From contig DATJQN010000374.1 in the NCBI GenBank assembly GCA_035505775.1, forward strand, positions 1-8,200: a stretch of DNA of 8,200 nucleotides, read 5' to 3'. The position numbers and the translations under genes were made by a program. The notes beneath the pieces were generated by a model, which was not told the DNA's origin, searched no databases, and worked only from the letters and a program-made list of their open reading frames with translations. Every line of letters starts with the position of its first letter. Position 1 is the stretch's first letter. Shown here piece after piece: positions 1-5,568 of this stretch. The DNA is from JAJXZP01 sp035505775. Its GTDB lineage: Bacteria; Spirochaetota; Spirochaetia; Treponematales; Rectinemataceae.

Positions 1-960
1 CCCGTCGTCTCTCAGCAGCCACTCGGGATGCTCGAGGTGGACGAGCGAGTTCGGGGCAACGACAAGCGGCGCTATCCAGATACCCGGTATCATGCCCTTT
101 TCCTCGATTGCGCGGGCCAGCGCGGCCATACCGCCGGGGAAGCGGTGGGGAGCCGCAGTCCAGTCGCCGACCGCCCGCTCCCAGCCGTCATCGATCTGGA
201 AAACCGGATGTCGGCCCCGCTCCAGATAGAGCAGGTTGATAAGGTTGTCGGTTGTGTCGATCGCCTCGAGCTCCGAGTTCATCTGGGCTTCATCGATGTC
301 CAGGTAGCGGTCATACCAGGTCTCATAGCCCCCCGGAACCGACGATGCCTCAGTCATGAAGGCCGAGAGCGCTTCCAACCGGCGATGGCCGGAGAAGAGT
401 TCCGAAAGCCTACGCTTGAAGGCGAAGTAGCCCTCCACATAAAAGAGAGCTACACGCGCGACGAGCTGGCCGCGAGTCCAGCGTGCATGCGGCGCCTCGA
501 CTTCCAGAGAAACCGCCTCCCCCAGCCGGCCGATGCGAAAAGCGAGGGGCGGCGTCAGGGCATCGGGGCTCCCGCAGGATACGAGGCCGAGATAGCTCTG
601 ACCGCTGCGGAAATAGGTGAAGAAGTGCGAGAGAATTTCGCCGCGCCCGGGCAGGGGCCCCGGTCTGTCGGTGTAGGTGTTCAGCACGTTCAGCAGCGCC
701 GCTCGGCTGGGACGCTCCCCCGCCTCCAGCTCCCCTGAGAAGGACCAGGACTGCCACCCATTGCAGAACCGGATGCCGAGCTGGAGCGCAGGCTTCAGCG
801 CTGCAGGCGCGGCTGCCAGTTCGACAAGGCTGTCGAAGTCGATCTCGCCCAGCTCCGGGAAGCTGTCCTCCGCCACCAGGTCGGCCGCGGCCGAGAATTC
901 GAGCACCGAGCCCCATTCCGTTCTTTCCACGACCAGACGAAGGCTGGGACTGACCTTCAT
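1..960 (-). CDS. GH36-family alpha-galactosidase-like glycoside hydrolase (N-terminal part, runs off left edge)
   Basis: The frame stays open from an ATG at 960 to position 1, giving 320 residues with no stop, so the C-terminal half lies outside the window. Family signatures seen: NGWQSWSF at residues 67-74, typical of the N-terminal beta-sandwich domain of one GH36 group; GYETWYDRY at 211-219, where the TIM barrel begins; FQIDDGW at 254-260 followed by GDW at 265-267; FPGGM at 274-278; PGIWIAPL at 292-299; and HPEWLL at 311-316. Known for the family: retaining hydrolysis of alpha-galactosides such as melibiose or raffinose. The nucleophile aspartate and the acid/base residue lie further downstream and cannot be checked here. 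There is no signal peptide, so the enzyme is probably cytoplasmic and acts on imported sugars. The start is supported by GGGAGG 4 nt upstream. The gene is divergent from pth. Substrate specificity is inferred; alpha-N-acetylgalactosaminidase or another alpha-galactoside activity is possible. Confidence 0.88.
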   Translation of the reverse strand, partial: MKVSPSLRLVVERTEWGSVLEFSAAADLVAEDSFPELGEIDFDSLVELAAAPAALKPALQLGIRFCNGWQSWSFSGELEAGERPSRAALLNVLNTYTDRPGPLPGRGEILSHFFTYFRSGQSYLGLVSCGSPDALTPPLAFRIGRLGEAVSLEVEAPHARWTRGQLVARVALFYVEGYFAFKRRLSELFSGHRRLEALSAFMTEASSVPGGYETWYDRYLDIDEAQMNSELEAIDTTDNLINLLYLERGRHPVFQIDDGWERAVGDWTAAPHRFPGGMAALARAIEEKGMIPGIWIAPLVVAPNSLVHLEHPEWLLRDDG

Positions 961-964
961 TCGT

Positions 965-970
965 CCTCCC
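965..970 (-). promoter_or_regulatory. Ribosome binding site of the GH36 gene
   Basis: On the minus strand GGGAGG lies 4 nt before the ATG at 960. It fixes the start of the GH36 gene and leaves only an 89-nt divergent region (961-1049) shared with pth. I could not identify a convincing -35/-10 pair for either direction there; a TACTAT at 1005-1010 has only a 3/6 match to a -35 upstream. Confidence 0.6.
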
Positions 971-1035
971 GGATCGAGCGGTATTCAGGATCGCGTGCCC
1001 AGTGTACTATCCCGCCACGGGGTCGTAAACAGGCC

Positions 1036-1041
1036 AGGGAG
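1036..1041 (+). promoter_or_regulatory. Ribosome binding site that fixes the TTG start of pth
   Basis: AGGGAG lies 8 nt before the TTG at 1050. An in-frame TAA at 1026-1028 precludes a more upstream start, and no in-frame ATG or GTG occurs between that stop and 1050. The nearby GTG at 1045 is in another frame and runs straight into TGA. Confidence 0.65.
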
Positions 1042-1049
1042 ACAGTGAA

Positions 1050-1625
1050 TTGATCCGGCTTTACGCTTTTCTTGGCAACCATGGGCGGGAGTATCGCGGC
1101 AACCGGCACAACGTCGCGTGGCAGTTTCTCGAGAGCCTCCCTTTCTACGACGAGCTGCGCTGGGAACGCAAGTTCAAGGGCCGTTTTGCACCGCTGGAGA
1201 GCGGTCCGGAGCGCTGTTGGATCCTGACCCCGGAGACCTACATGAACCTCTCCGGCGATTCCGTGGCCGAGCTGATGCGTTTCCACCATCTCTCGCCGGA
1301 GGAGCTGCTCGTCATCCACGACGAGCTCGAGCTGCCCTTCGGCTATTTCGGCTTCAAGCTGGGCGGCGGGCTCGGCGGTCACAACGGACTCAGATCCATG
1401 GAGGCCCGCCTGGGGACACGGGACTTCGCCCGACTCCGCTTCGGGATCGGCAGACCCGAGCATCCCGACGTGGCCGGCTATGTGCTCTCCGATTTTTCGC
1501 TCGAGCAGCGCGAACTCCTGAGTTCGACGGTCTTTCCCCGAGCGGCCACCGGACTGCAGCTCTGCATGGCTGAAGGCTTCCCCGCGGCGCTGGCTGCCTA
1601 CCCCAAACTGAACGCCCTGAGCTAG
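1050..1625 (+). CDS. pth: Peptidyl-tRNA hydrolase (Pth), TTG start
   Basis: Pth cleaves the ester bond of peptidyl-tRNAs released from stalled ribosomes and recycles the tRNA in the cytoplasm. The 191-residue product has the usual length for bacterial Pth. The active-site set is visible at essentially the E. coli positions: N10 in LGN, catalytic H20 in RHN (19-21), N66 in TYMNLSG (63-69), D91 in IHDELELPFG (89-98), and N112 in GGGLGGHNGL (105-114). The FGIGRP segment and the alpha-helical tail are also present. Deviations: the first motif reads GNHG instead of the common GNPG, and RHN is followed by VAW rather than a glycine-containing stretch. All catalytic positions are intact, so the enzyme should be active. 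It starts with TTG behind AGGGAG. In many bacteria pth follows the ribosomal L25/Ctc gene; here the upstream neighbour is instead a divergent glycosidase. It converges with era, with a 51-nt gap. Confidence 0.96.
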   Translation: MIRLYAFLGNHGREYRGNRHNVAWQFLESLPFYDELRWERKFKGRFAPLESGPERCWILTPETYMNLSGDSVAELMRFHHLSPEELLVIHDELELPFGYFGFKLGGGLGGHNGLRSMEARLGTRDFARLRFGIGRPEHPDVAGYVLSDFSLEQRELLSSTVFPRAATGLQLCMAEGFPAALAAYPKLNALS

Positions 1626-1628
1626 CAT

Positions 1629-1645
1629 AGCCAGCCCGCCTGGCT
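1629..1645. terminator. Inverted repeat between convergent pth and era, possible bidirectional termination hairpin
   Basis: AGCCAG (1629-1634) and CTGGCT (1640-1645) form a perfect 6-bp stem with a 5-nt CCCGC loop, sitting 4 nt after the pth stop codon. A second GC-rich imperfect inverted repeat follows at about 1649-1672 (GGTGAC pairing with GTCGCC through one G-T, with a CCGGCCGG core). The position between two converging genes favours a role in transcript ending. No T tract follows on either strand, so it is not a classical intrinsic terminator. Confidence 0.35.
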
Positions 1646-1676
1646 TCGGTGACCCGGCCGGGCGCGGTCGCCACGG

Positions 1677-2552
1677 TTACCAGATCAGATCGCGGAGCCG
1701 CTTGTCGTTATGCTTCCAGTCGGGATCAACGCGCACCGAGAGTTTCAGCCGTATGGGATAGTCGAAGATCGTCGCGAGATCGGCCTCGGCCTCCTCCCTG
1801 ATGCGCTTGATCATCATGCCGCCCTTGCCGATCACAATGCCTTTCTGCGATTCCCGCTCGACGACCAGATCGTAGTGCGCCGAGAGGCTGCCGTCGGGAG
1901 CCCGTTCGGAATCCTCGTACGAGACGTAGACGGCGTGCGGGAGCTCTTCCCTCGTGTGCAGCATGATCTTCTCGCGGATGATCTCGGCGATCCGGAACGC
2001 GGGATCCTGATCGGTGTAGTACTCGTCCGGGTACCAGGGCGGGCCCTCGGGGGCGCGGCGAAACAGCTCCGCGAGCAGCAGCTCGAGCCCGGAGCCCGCA
2101 AGTGCGGAGAGCTCGATGGGGGTGATAGTCGGGAAATGGGCTGCCAGGAAGTCCCGCGCCGCAGCGACATCGGAAGAGCTGTGGTCGGTCTTCGTTATCG
2201 CCGTCACAAGCCGGACGGAGTGCGGCGTGAGCGCGCCGGCCAGCGCCTCCTCCTCCTCGCCCGGGGGGCGCGTGCTGTCCACGAGATAGAGCACGATGTC
2301 TGCGTCTCCATAGGCATCCGTGCTTACGTCGCGCAGCCGCTTGTTGAGCCGCTTGTCCGAGAGGTGGTAGCCCGGGGTGTCCAGGATAACCAGCTGCCCT
2401 TCCGCCTTGGTGATGATCCCGCGGACGGCGTTTCGCGTCGTCTGCGGAACCGGAGAGACGATCGAGACCTTCTGTTCACAGAGCGCGTTGAGCAGCGTCG
2501 ATTTCCCCGCTGAAGGCCGGCCGGCGAGAGCCACGAAGGCGGACTTGGGCAT
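1677..2552 (-). CDS. era: GTPase Era (30S ribosome assembly)
   Basis: Era is an essential GTPase that binds the 3' end of 16S rRNA through a C-terminal KH domain and helps mature the 30S subunit. Numbering from the second of two tandem ATGs (291 residues, normal length): G1 P-loop GRPSAGKST at 11-19, switch I PQTTR at 36-40, G3 DTPG at 58-61, G4 TKTD at 120-123, and G5 SAL at 149-151. The KH domain follows, with VIGKGG at 240-245 and the FDYPIRLKLSV strand region. Deviations: the P-loop has Ser-Ala where most Era have Asn-Val, and G4 is TKTD rather than NKxD. TKxD is a known functional variant in SRP GTPases, so GTP specificity is probably kept. I chose the ATG at 2552 because it sits 4 nt from AGGAGG, against 1 nt for the ATG at 2555. 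aroDE ends 9 nt upstream, implying one transcript. Confidence 0.96.
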   Translation of the reverse strand: MPKSAFVALAGRPSAGKSTLLNALCEQKVSIVSPVPQTTRNAVRGIITKAEGQLVILDTPGYHLSDKRLNKRLRDVSTDAYGDADIVLYLVDSTRPPGEEEEALAGALTPHSVRLVTAITKTDHSSSDVAAARDFLAAHFPTITPIELSALAGSGLELLLAELFRRAPEGPPWYPDEYYTDQDPAFRIAEIIREKIMLHTREELPHAVYVSYEDSERAPDGSLSAHYDLVVERESQKGIVIGKGGMMIKRIREEAEADLATIFDYPIRLKLSVRVDPDWKHNDKRLRDLIW

Positions 2553-2556
2553 CATC

Positions 2557-2562
2557 CCTCCT
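2557..2562 (-). promoter_or_regulatory. Ribosome binding site of era, overlapping the aroDE stop codon
   Basis: Minus-strand AGGAGG at 2562-2557 overlaps the last base of the aroDE stop codon (TAA, 2564-2562). It is 1 nt from the first era ATG (2555) and 4 nt from the second (2552), which favours the second. The arrangement suggests translational coupling of era to aroDE. Confidence 0.7.
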
Positions 2563-4061
2563 TACTTGAAATAGAGTTCCGGCGGTTTCTGTCCCGTCCA
2601 GATGGCGAACTGGGCCGCTGCCTGATAGCGCAACATGGACCAGCCGTTCATGCAGCGGCAGCCCGCCGCGGCGGCCCGCTTCAATAGGGCTGTCTGCTCC
2701 GGACGATAGATGAGGTCGCAGACCGCCTCCCGCCCTTCGAAATCATACCACTCCAGGGGATCGCCCTGACTGCCGCCCTCCATGCCCACCGAACTCGCCT
2801 GCACGATGAGATCCGCATGGTCGGCGATGAGGTCCGCGGCGCGTTCGTCACATCCTGACCACGCAAAGCCGTAGCGTCGCGCTATCTCCTTGGCATGGGA
2901 GGGGGTCCTGTTGAGGACGAGTCCCGCGACTCCCAGTCGTGCCAGGACGTAGGCCACTGCCTTCGATGCGCCGCCGGCGCCAACTATGGTCGCCCGGAGC
3001 CCGTGCAGGTCCTGCCTGCCGAGGAACTCGAGGAGGCTGCGCTCGAAACCCTGGGCATCGGTGTTGTAGCCGGCCCAGCCTCCTTCCCGGCGTCTGACGA
3101 TGGTGTTGCAGGCCCCGATATCCTCCACCTCGGGCGAACGGAAGTCGAGGTGGCGGAGGATATCCTCTTTGAGCGGAACGGTCACCGCGGCGCCCCTGAT
3201 ATGGAGGGCGTCCGCACAGGCCATGAATTCGTCTATGGTCTCCGCAGGCATGGGCAGATAGACCGAATCGATGCCCGCGGCGCCGAAGGCGCCATTGTGC
3301 AGTACGGGGGAGCTCGAGTGGGCGACCATTCTGCCGCCGGCAAGTCCATAGACTGATGTATCTGAGCCGATCTGCCGGAAGCGGAAGACGTCCAACATCG
3401 TGCGGGGATCCAGATGGCCGGGAGCCGCAACCGGCATGCCCGCGGCGAGGGGACTCGCGTACGCGATGGTCGATCCCAGCCGGGCGGCCAGGATGCGGCT
3501 CGGCACCCCGAAATCCCCCATGCCGATCAGCACGCGGTCGCCTCCGCCGAGACCTTCGGCCCAGGTGAAAAACTGCGCAAGCTCACCCGCCCCCCGCGGC
3601 ATGACGGCCAGTTTCGGGATCTCCTCGGGGTTCTCGGACACACTCTTCCAAATCTCGCCGACGTTTTCGGGGAAGCCGTCAATGCAATGGCAGGATCTGA
3701 TGATGCGGGTGCCGAAGATCCTGCAGGCCTCCTCGACGGCGGGCACGTGAAAGTCGTCCTCAAGGTCCACATAGGCGAAATTCGCCCTTCGATCGGAGCG
3801 GGCATAGGCGAGGGCCTTGGCTATGAGCACGAGCCTCACGCCTTCCCCGTCGGAGAAGCCTCCTCCGTCGACCCGTCGTCTCACCGTGAGAATGCAGGGT
3901 ATGCCCGCGCTGGCCGGGAAGTCCCTGACATGGAACATCTCCTCGGGATTCAGGAGATCGGCACGAAGCTCGGCAATATCCGCGAGCCCGCGATATCGCT
4001 CCAGAGCGGCCCGATTCTCGGCTATCGTCCGTCCCGTGAGCGCTAGACAGAGCAGGGGCAT
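2562..4061 (-). CDS. aroDE: Bifunctional type I 3-dehydroquinate dehydratase / shikimate dehydrogenase (AroD-AroE fusion)
   Basis: This 499-residue protein fuses the third and fourth steps of the shikimate pathway: dehydration of 3-dehydroquinate, then NADPH reduction of 3-dehydroshikimate to shikimate. N-terminal part (about 1-230), type I AroD: ELR at 31-33, TVR at 59-61, SCH with the catalytic H125, Schiff-base lysine K150 in PKLAVMP, R189, and GST at 196-198. C-terminal part (about 235-499), AroE: HSSSP at 248-252, catalytic K298 in VTVPLKED, GACNTIV at 316-322, D335 in GYNTDAQGF, NADP-binding GAGGAS at 361-366, NRT at 384-386 (favouring NADP), and Q480 in GWSMLRYQ. Oddities: the family APGQ motif reads APGH (213-216), replacing a substrate-contacting glutamine, and AroE has AAVTVP where NVTIP is usual. 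The same fusion order occurs in plants, chlamydiae and some other bacteria. AGGAGG lies 4 nt before the ATG. The gene sits directly upstream of era. Confidence 0.95.
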   Translation of the reverse strand: MPLLCLALTGRTIAENRAALERYRGLADIAELRADLLNPEEMFHVRDFPASAGIPCILTVRRRVDGGGFSDGEGVRLVLIAKALAYARSDRRANFAYVDLEDDFHVPAVEEACRIFGTRIIRSCHCIDGFPENVGEIWKSVSENPEEIPKLAVMPRGAGELAQFFTWAEGLGGGDRVLIGMGDFGVPSRILAARLGSTIAYASPLAAGMPVAAPGHLDPRTMLDVFRFRQIGSDTSVYGLAGGRMVAHSSSPVLHNGAFGAAGIDSVYLPMPAETIDEFMACADALHIRGAAVTVPLKEDILRHLDFRSPEVEDIGACNTIVRRREGGWAGYNTDAQGFERSLLEFLGRQDLHGLRATIVGAGGASKAVAYVLARLGVAGLVLNRTPSHAKEIARRYGFAWSGCDERAADLIADHADLIVQASSVGMEGGSQGDPLEWYDFEGREAVCDLIYRPEQTALLKRAAAAGCRCMNGWSMLRYQAAAQFAIWTGQKPPELYFK

Positions 4062-4065
4062 GAAT

Positions 4066-4071
4066 CCTCCT
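4066..4071 (-). promoter_or_regulatory. Ribosome binding site of aroDE
   Basis: Minus-strand AGGAGG lies 4 nt before the ATG at 4061. The aroDE frame stays open upstream to about 4148 but contains no ATG, GTG or TTG there, so 4061 is the start. The rest of the 86-nt gap (4062-4147) up to the preceding gene is GC-rich and shows no clear promoter, so read-through from the upstream gene is possible. Confidence 0.7.
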
Positions 4072-4147
4072 CGCGCGTGTTCAGCAAAGACGGCCGCCAG
4101 AACCGCCGCCCGGGCCCCGGATCCATGTGGAGCAGGGTACCGACCCC

Positions 4148-4780
4148 CTAAAAGTCCGCCCGGAAGAGATAGGCGTCGACCAGGACATCGGCGGAAAAGA
4201 TGAGCTTCAACTTGACCGGGTAACCACGAAAGGGCATCCGATAGACCAGCGAGTCCCCGAGACGCTCGTAGGGCTGTCCCAGGGTGGAAAGCACCTTGTC
4301 GGAGCGGTCACCCAGGAAGAGACCGTATATCGACCCGACGTAGGGCTTGCTGAGGCGCAGCTGCCATGCCCTGTCCCCGAACAGGAAGAAGGTGAAGCCC
4401 GGCCCATAGTCGAAGGCGACGTCGTCCTGCCAGGCTTCCGAGCCACGAACTGCATAGACCGTCGCAGGCGGACCAAAGCGCCCGAGCAGCTCTCCAAGCG
4501 TCGCGCCGAGCAGGGCCGCCGGATCGTCGTCGAGCACGGGCGAACGCGGCGAGCCCGCGGCCGCCGGTTGGGGCGCCGCCGGCGCTGTCTCCGCCGTGGC
4601 GGAAGCCGCCGTCGGAGACGAGCTCCGGGATGAGGCGCCGGGCGCCGCCGAAGATGAAGACTGACTCGGGGAAGGGCCTGGACTGGCGTTCGGGGCCGGG
4701 ATCGTTCCCGAGTCGGCCGGCAGGAGGACCGGCACCACGAGCAGGAAAGCCAAGACCGCGACAATACCAGGCCCGCGCAT
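4148..4780 (-). CDS. Exported protein of unknown function: signal peptide, Ser/Pro/Ala-rich linker, duplicated C-terminal unit
   Basis: I do not recognise this 210-residue protein as a named family. Seen: a hydrophobic N-terminal segment (about residues 5-21) that looks like a signal peptide or anchor; no lipobox cysteine; a low-complexity Ser/Pro/Ala/Thr linker from about 26 to 82; then a compact domain at about 88-210. This domain seems to contain two similar units of about 55 residues: LLGATLGELLGRFGPP (90-105) with a later DDVAFDY and FFLFGDRAWQLRLS, and LFLGDRSDKVLSTLGQP (154-170) with a later DSLVYRM and KLKLIFSADVLVDAYL. The pattern (helix, GxP turn, then beta strands) loosely resembles BamE/SmpA-like envelope domains. 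This is inference only. No Shine-Dalgarno precedes the ATG at 4780; a TAG three codons upstream of it, with only CTG, AAC and CAT between, rules out a longer start. The gene leads into aroDE and era, 86 nt downstream. Confidence 0.75.
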   Translation of the reverse strand: MRGPGIVAVLAFLLVVPVLLPADSGTIPAPNASPGPSPSQSSSSAAPGASSRSSSPTAASATAETAPAAPQPAAAGSPRSPVLDDDPAALLGATLGELLGRFGPPATVYAVRGSEAWQDDVAFDYGPGFTFFLFGDRAWQLRLSKPYVGSIYGLFLGDRSDKVLSTLGQPYERLGDSLVYRMPFRGYPVKLKLIFSADVLVDAYLFRADF

Positions 4781-4791
4781 ATGGTTCAGAA

Positions 4792-4818
4792 TCTATATGA
4801 TGGAGCCTTCCCTGTCCA
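4792..4818 (-). promoter_or_regulatory. Possible promoter for the exported-protein gene
   Basis: On the minus strand TGGACA (4818-4813, 5/6 match to TTGACA) precedes TATAGA (4797-4792, 4/6 match to TATAAT) with a short 15-nt spacer. The predicted transcription start near 4785 would leave only about 5 nt before the ATG at 4780. That fits the absence of a ribosome binding site (a leaderless or near-leaderless mRNA). The match is weak. Confidence 0.3.
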
Positions 4819-4840
4819 TCTCAGCCCCTGCGTCCCCGAC

Positions 4841-4869
4841 TTGCGAGTTCTGCGGCTTTCAATCAGAAT
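4841..4869 (+). promoter_or_regulatory. Possible sigma-70-type promoter of the DbpA-domain gene
   Basis: TTGCGA (4841-4846) and CAGAAT (4864-4869) each match the consensus at 4 of 6 positions and are separated by 17 nt. The predicted transcription start near 4876 falls after the ATG at 4872 but before AGGAGA (4891-4896) and the GTG at 4902. This independently favours the GTG start. Confidence 0.4.
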
Positions 4870-4890
4870 AAATGCGACAAAAGGGACACA

Positions 4891-4896
4891 AGGAGA
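4891..4896 (+). promoter_or_regulatory. Ribosome binding site selecting the GTG start at 4902
   Basis: AGGAGA lies 5 nt before the GTG at 4902. The in-frame ATG 30 nt upstream (4872) has no Shine-Dalgarno; it follows an AT-rich stretch that looks like a -10 region. Confidence 0.65.
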
Positions 4897-4901
4897 AGTT
4901 C

Positions 4902-5540
4902 GTGCCCAAAGACCAGAATGCACCTCGCCTTCCCAATGAGGCCCTCGATTCCTTTCTCGACGGTATTCTCGCCGAGCTCAAGGATCCCGCCGATCCCACG
5001 GCCCTCGACGAGGTGCGCAGCGCCTTCCGCAGGCGCATCCCTTTCCAGCTGCGCTCCTATGCGGCGTCCATTCTCATCCTCAGGGCCGCAGGCATCCCAC
5101 GAACAGCGAGCAAGCCTGCCACCAAAGACGCATCACCCGCACCGCGAGCGGGACTTGTCGGGCAGCGGGGCTCCAGACAGAAGAAAGATCGCCCGGAGGC
5201 GTCCCCGCCCCGGGCACAGCAGCAACAGCGGATCGCATCGGAGACGCAGCGCGGAGATGCGACTTCCCGGCCGAAGTTCAGGGGGGAGGGGACGACCATC
5301 TTCTTCTCGATGGGCAAGCGCCAGCGGCTCCCTCCGAGGGCTCTGATCGACCTCCTCGTCGACGTTGCCGGCGTGCGGCTCGAAGATATCGGCGAGGTGC
5401 GGGTCTTCGACAACTATTCCTTCGCCGATCTCAATCCCGAAACCGCCCAGCGCGTGGTGACCGATCTGAACGGCATCGAACTTCGGGGACGGAAGCTCTC
5501 GGTCAATCTTGCCAAGAAGCGCGAGGATGCGGTGGACTGA
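4902..5540 (+). CDS. RNA-binding protein with a stand-alone DbpA-type (RRM-like) C-terminal domain
   Basis: The 212-residue product has three parts. Residues about 8-64 form a predicted helical region (ALDSFLDGILAELKD and SFxxRIPFQLRSYAAS-like stretches). Residues about 66-128 form a basic, low-complexity linker rich in Lys, Arg, Ala, Pro and Gln, including QQQQ. Residues about 131-205 match the DbpA RNA-binding fold: TTIFFSMGKRQRLPP, then LIDLLVDVAGVRLEDIGEV, then FDNYSFADL, and finally LNGIELRGRKLSVNLA. In DbpA, a DEAD-box helicase, this RRM-like domain recognises hairpin 92 of 23S rRNA. Here there is no helicase core, so the protein is an isolated RNA binder, perhaps a ribosome-assembly helper or RNA chaperone (inference). 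The acidic/aromatic FDNYSF strand, typical of DbpA-domain proteins, is retained. The gene is divergent from the exported-protein/aroDE/era run and converges within 6 nt on a membrane-protein gene. Confidence 0.85.
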   Translation: MPKDQNAPRLPNEALDSFLDGILAELKDPADPTALDEVRSAFRRRIPFQLRSYAASILILRAAGIPRTASKPATKDASPAPRAGLVGQRGSRQKKDRPEASPPRAQQQQRIASETQRGDATSRPKFRGEGTTIFFSMGKRQRLPPRALIDLLVDVAGVRLEDIGEVRVFDNYSFADLNPETAQRVVTDLNGIELRGRKLSVNLAKKREDAVD

Positions 5541-5543
5541 TCG

Positions 5544-5568
5544 GGCCTACGGGGTGACCCTCCAGGCC
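5544..5568 (+). terminator. Weak hairpin just after the DbpA-domain gene
   Basis: Starting 3 nt after the stop codon, GGCCT (5544-5548) pairs with AGGCC (5564-5568). Inside this, GGG (5551-5553) pairs with CCC (5558-5560) around a GTGA tetraloop of the GNRA class. No T tract follows, and the sequence also encodes the last codons of the convergent gene, so termination here is only possible. Confidence 0.25.

Noticed and set aside
28..738. Plus-strand 236-residue open frame at the left end.
   Set aside because: It is antisense to the GH36 reading frame, whose family motifs are unmistakable.
957..1628. Minus-strand 223-residue open frame covering pth.
   Set aside because: It is the antisense shadow of a gene with a complete Pth active site. 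In this GC-rich DNA, long antisense frames are expected.
1710..2513. Plus-strand 267-residue open frame inside era.
   Set aside because: Era on the other strand has all GTPase and KH motifs; this frame is an antisense shadow with no family features.
3414..4046. Plus-strand 210-residue open frame inside aroDE.
   Set aside because: It is antisense to the well-supported AroD domain, and its composition looks like a shadow frame.
4045..4126. Small minus-strand ORF of about 27 codons from the ATG at 4126, overlapping the aroDE start.
   Set aside because: It has no Shine-Dalgarno and no recognisable peptide, and chance ORFs of this size are common; its coding is unsupported.
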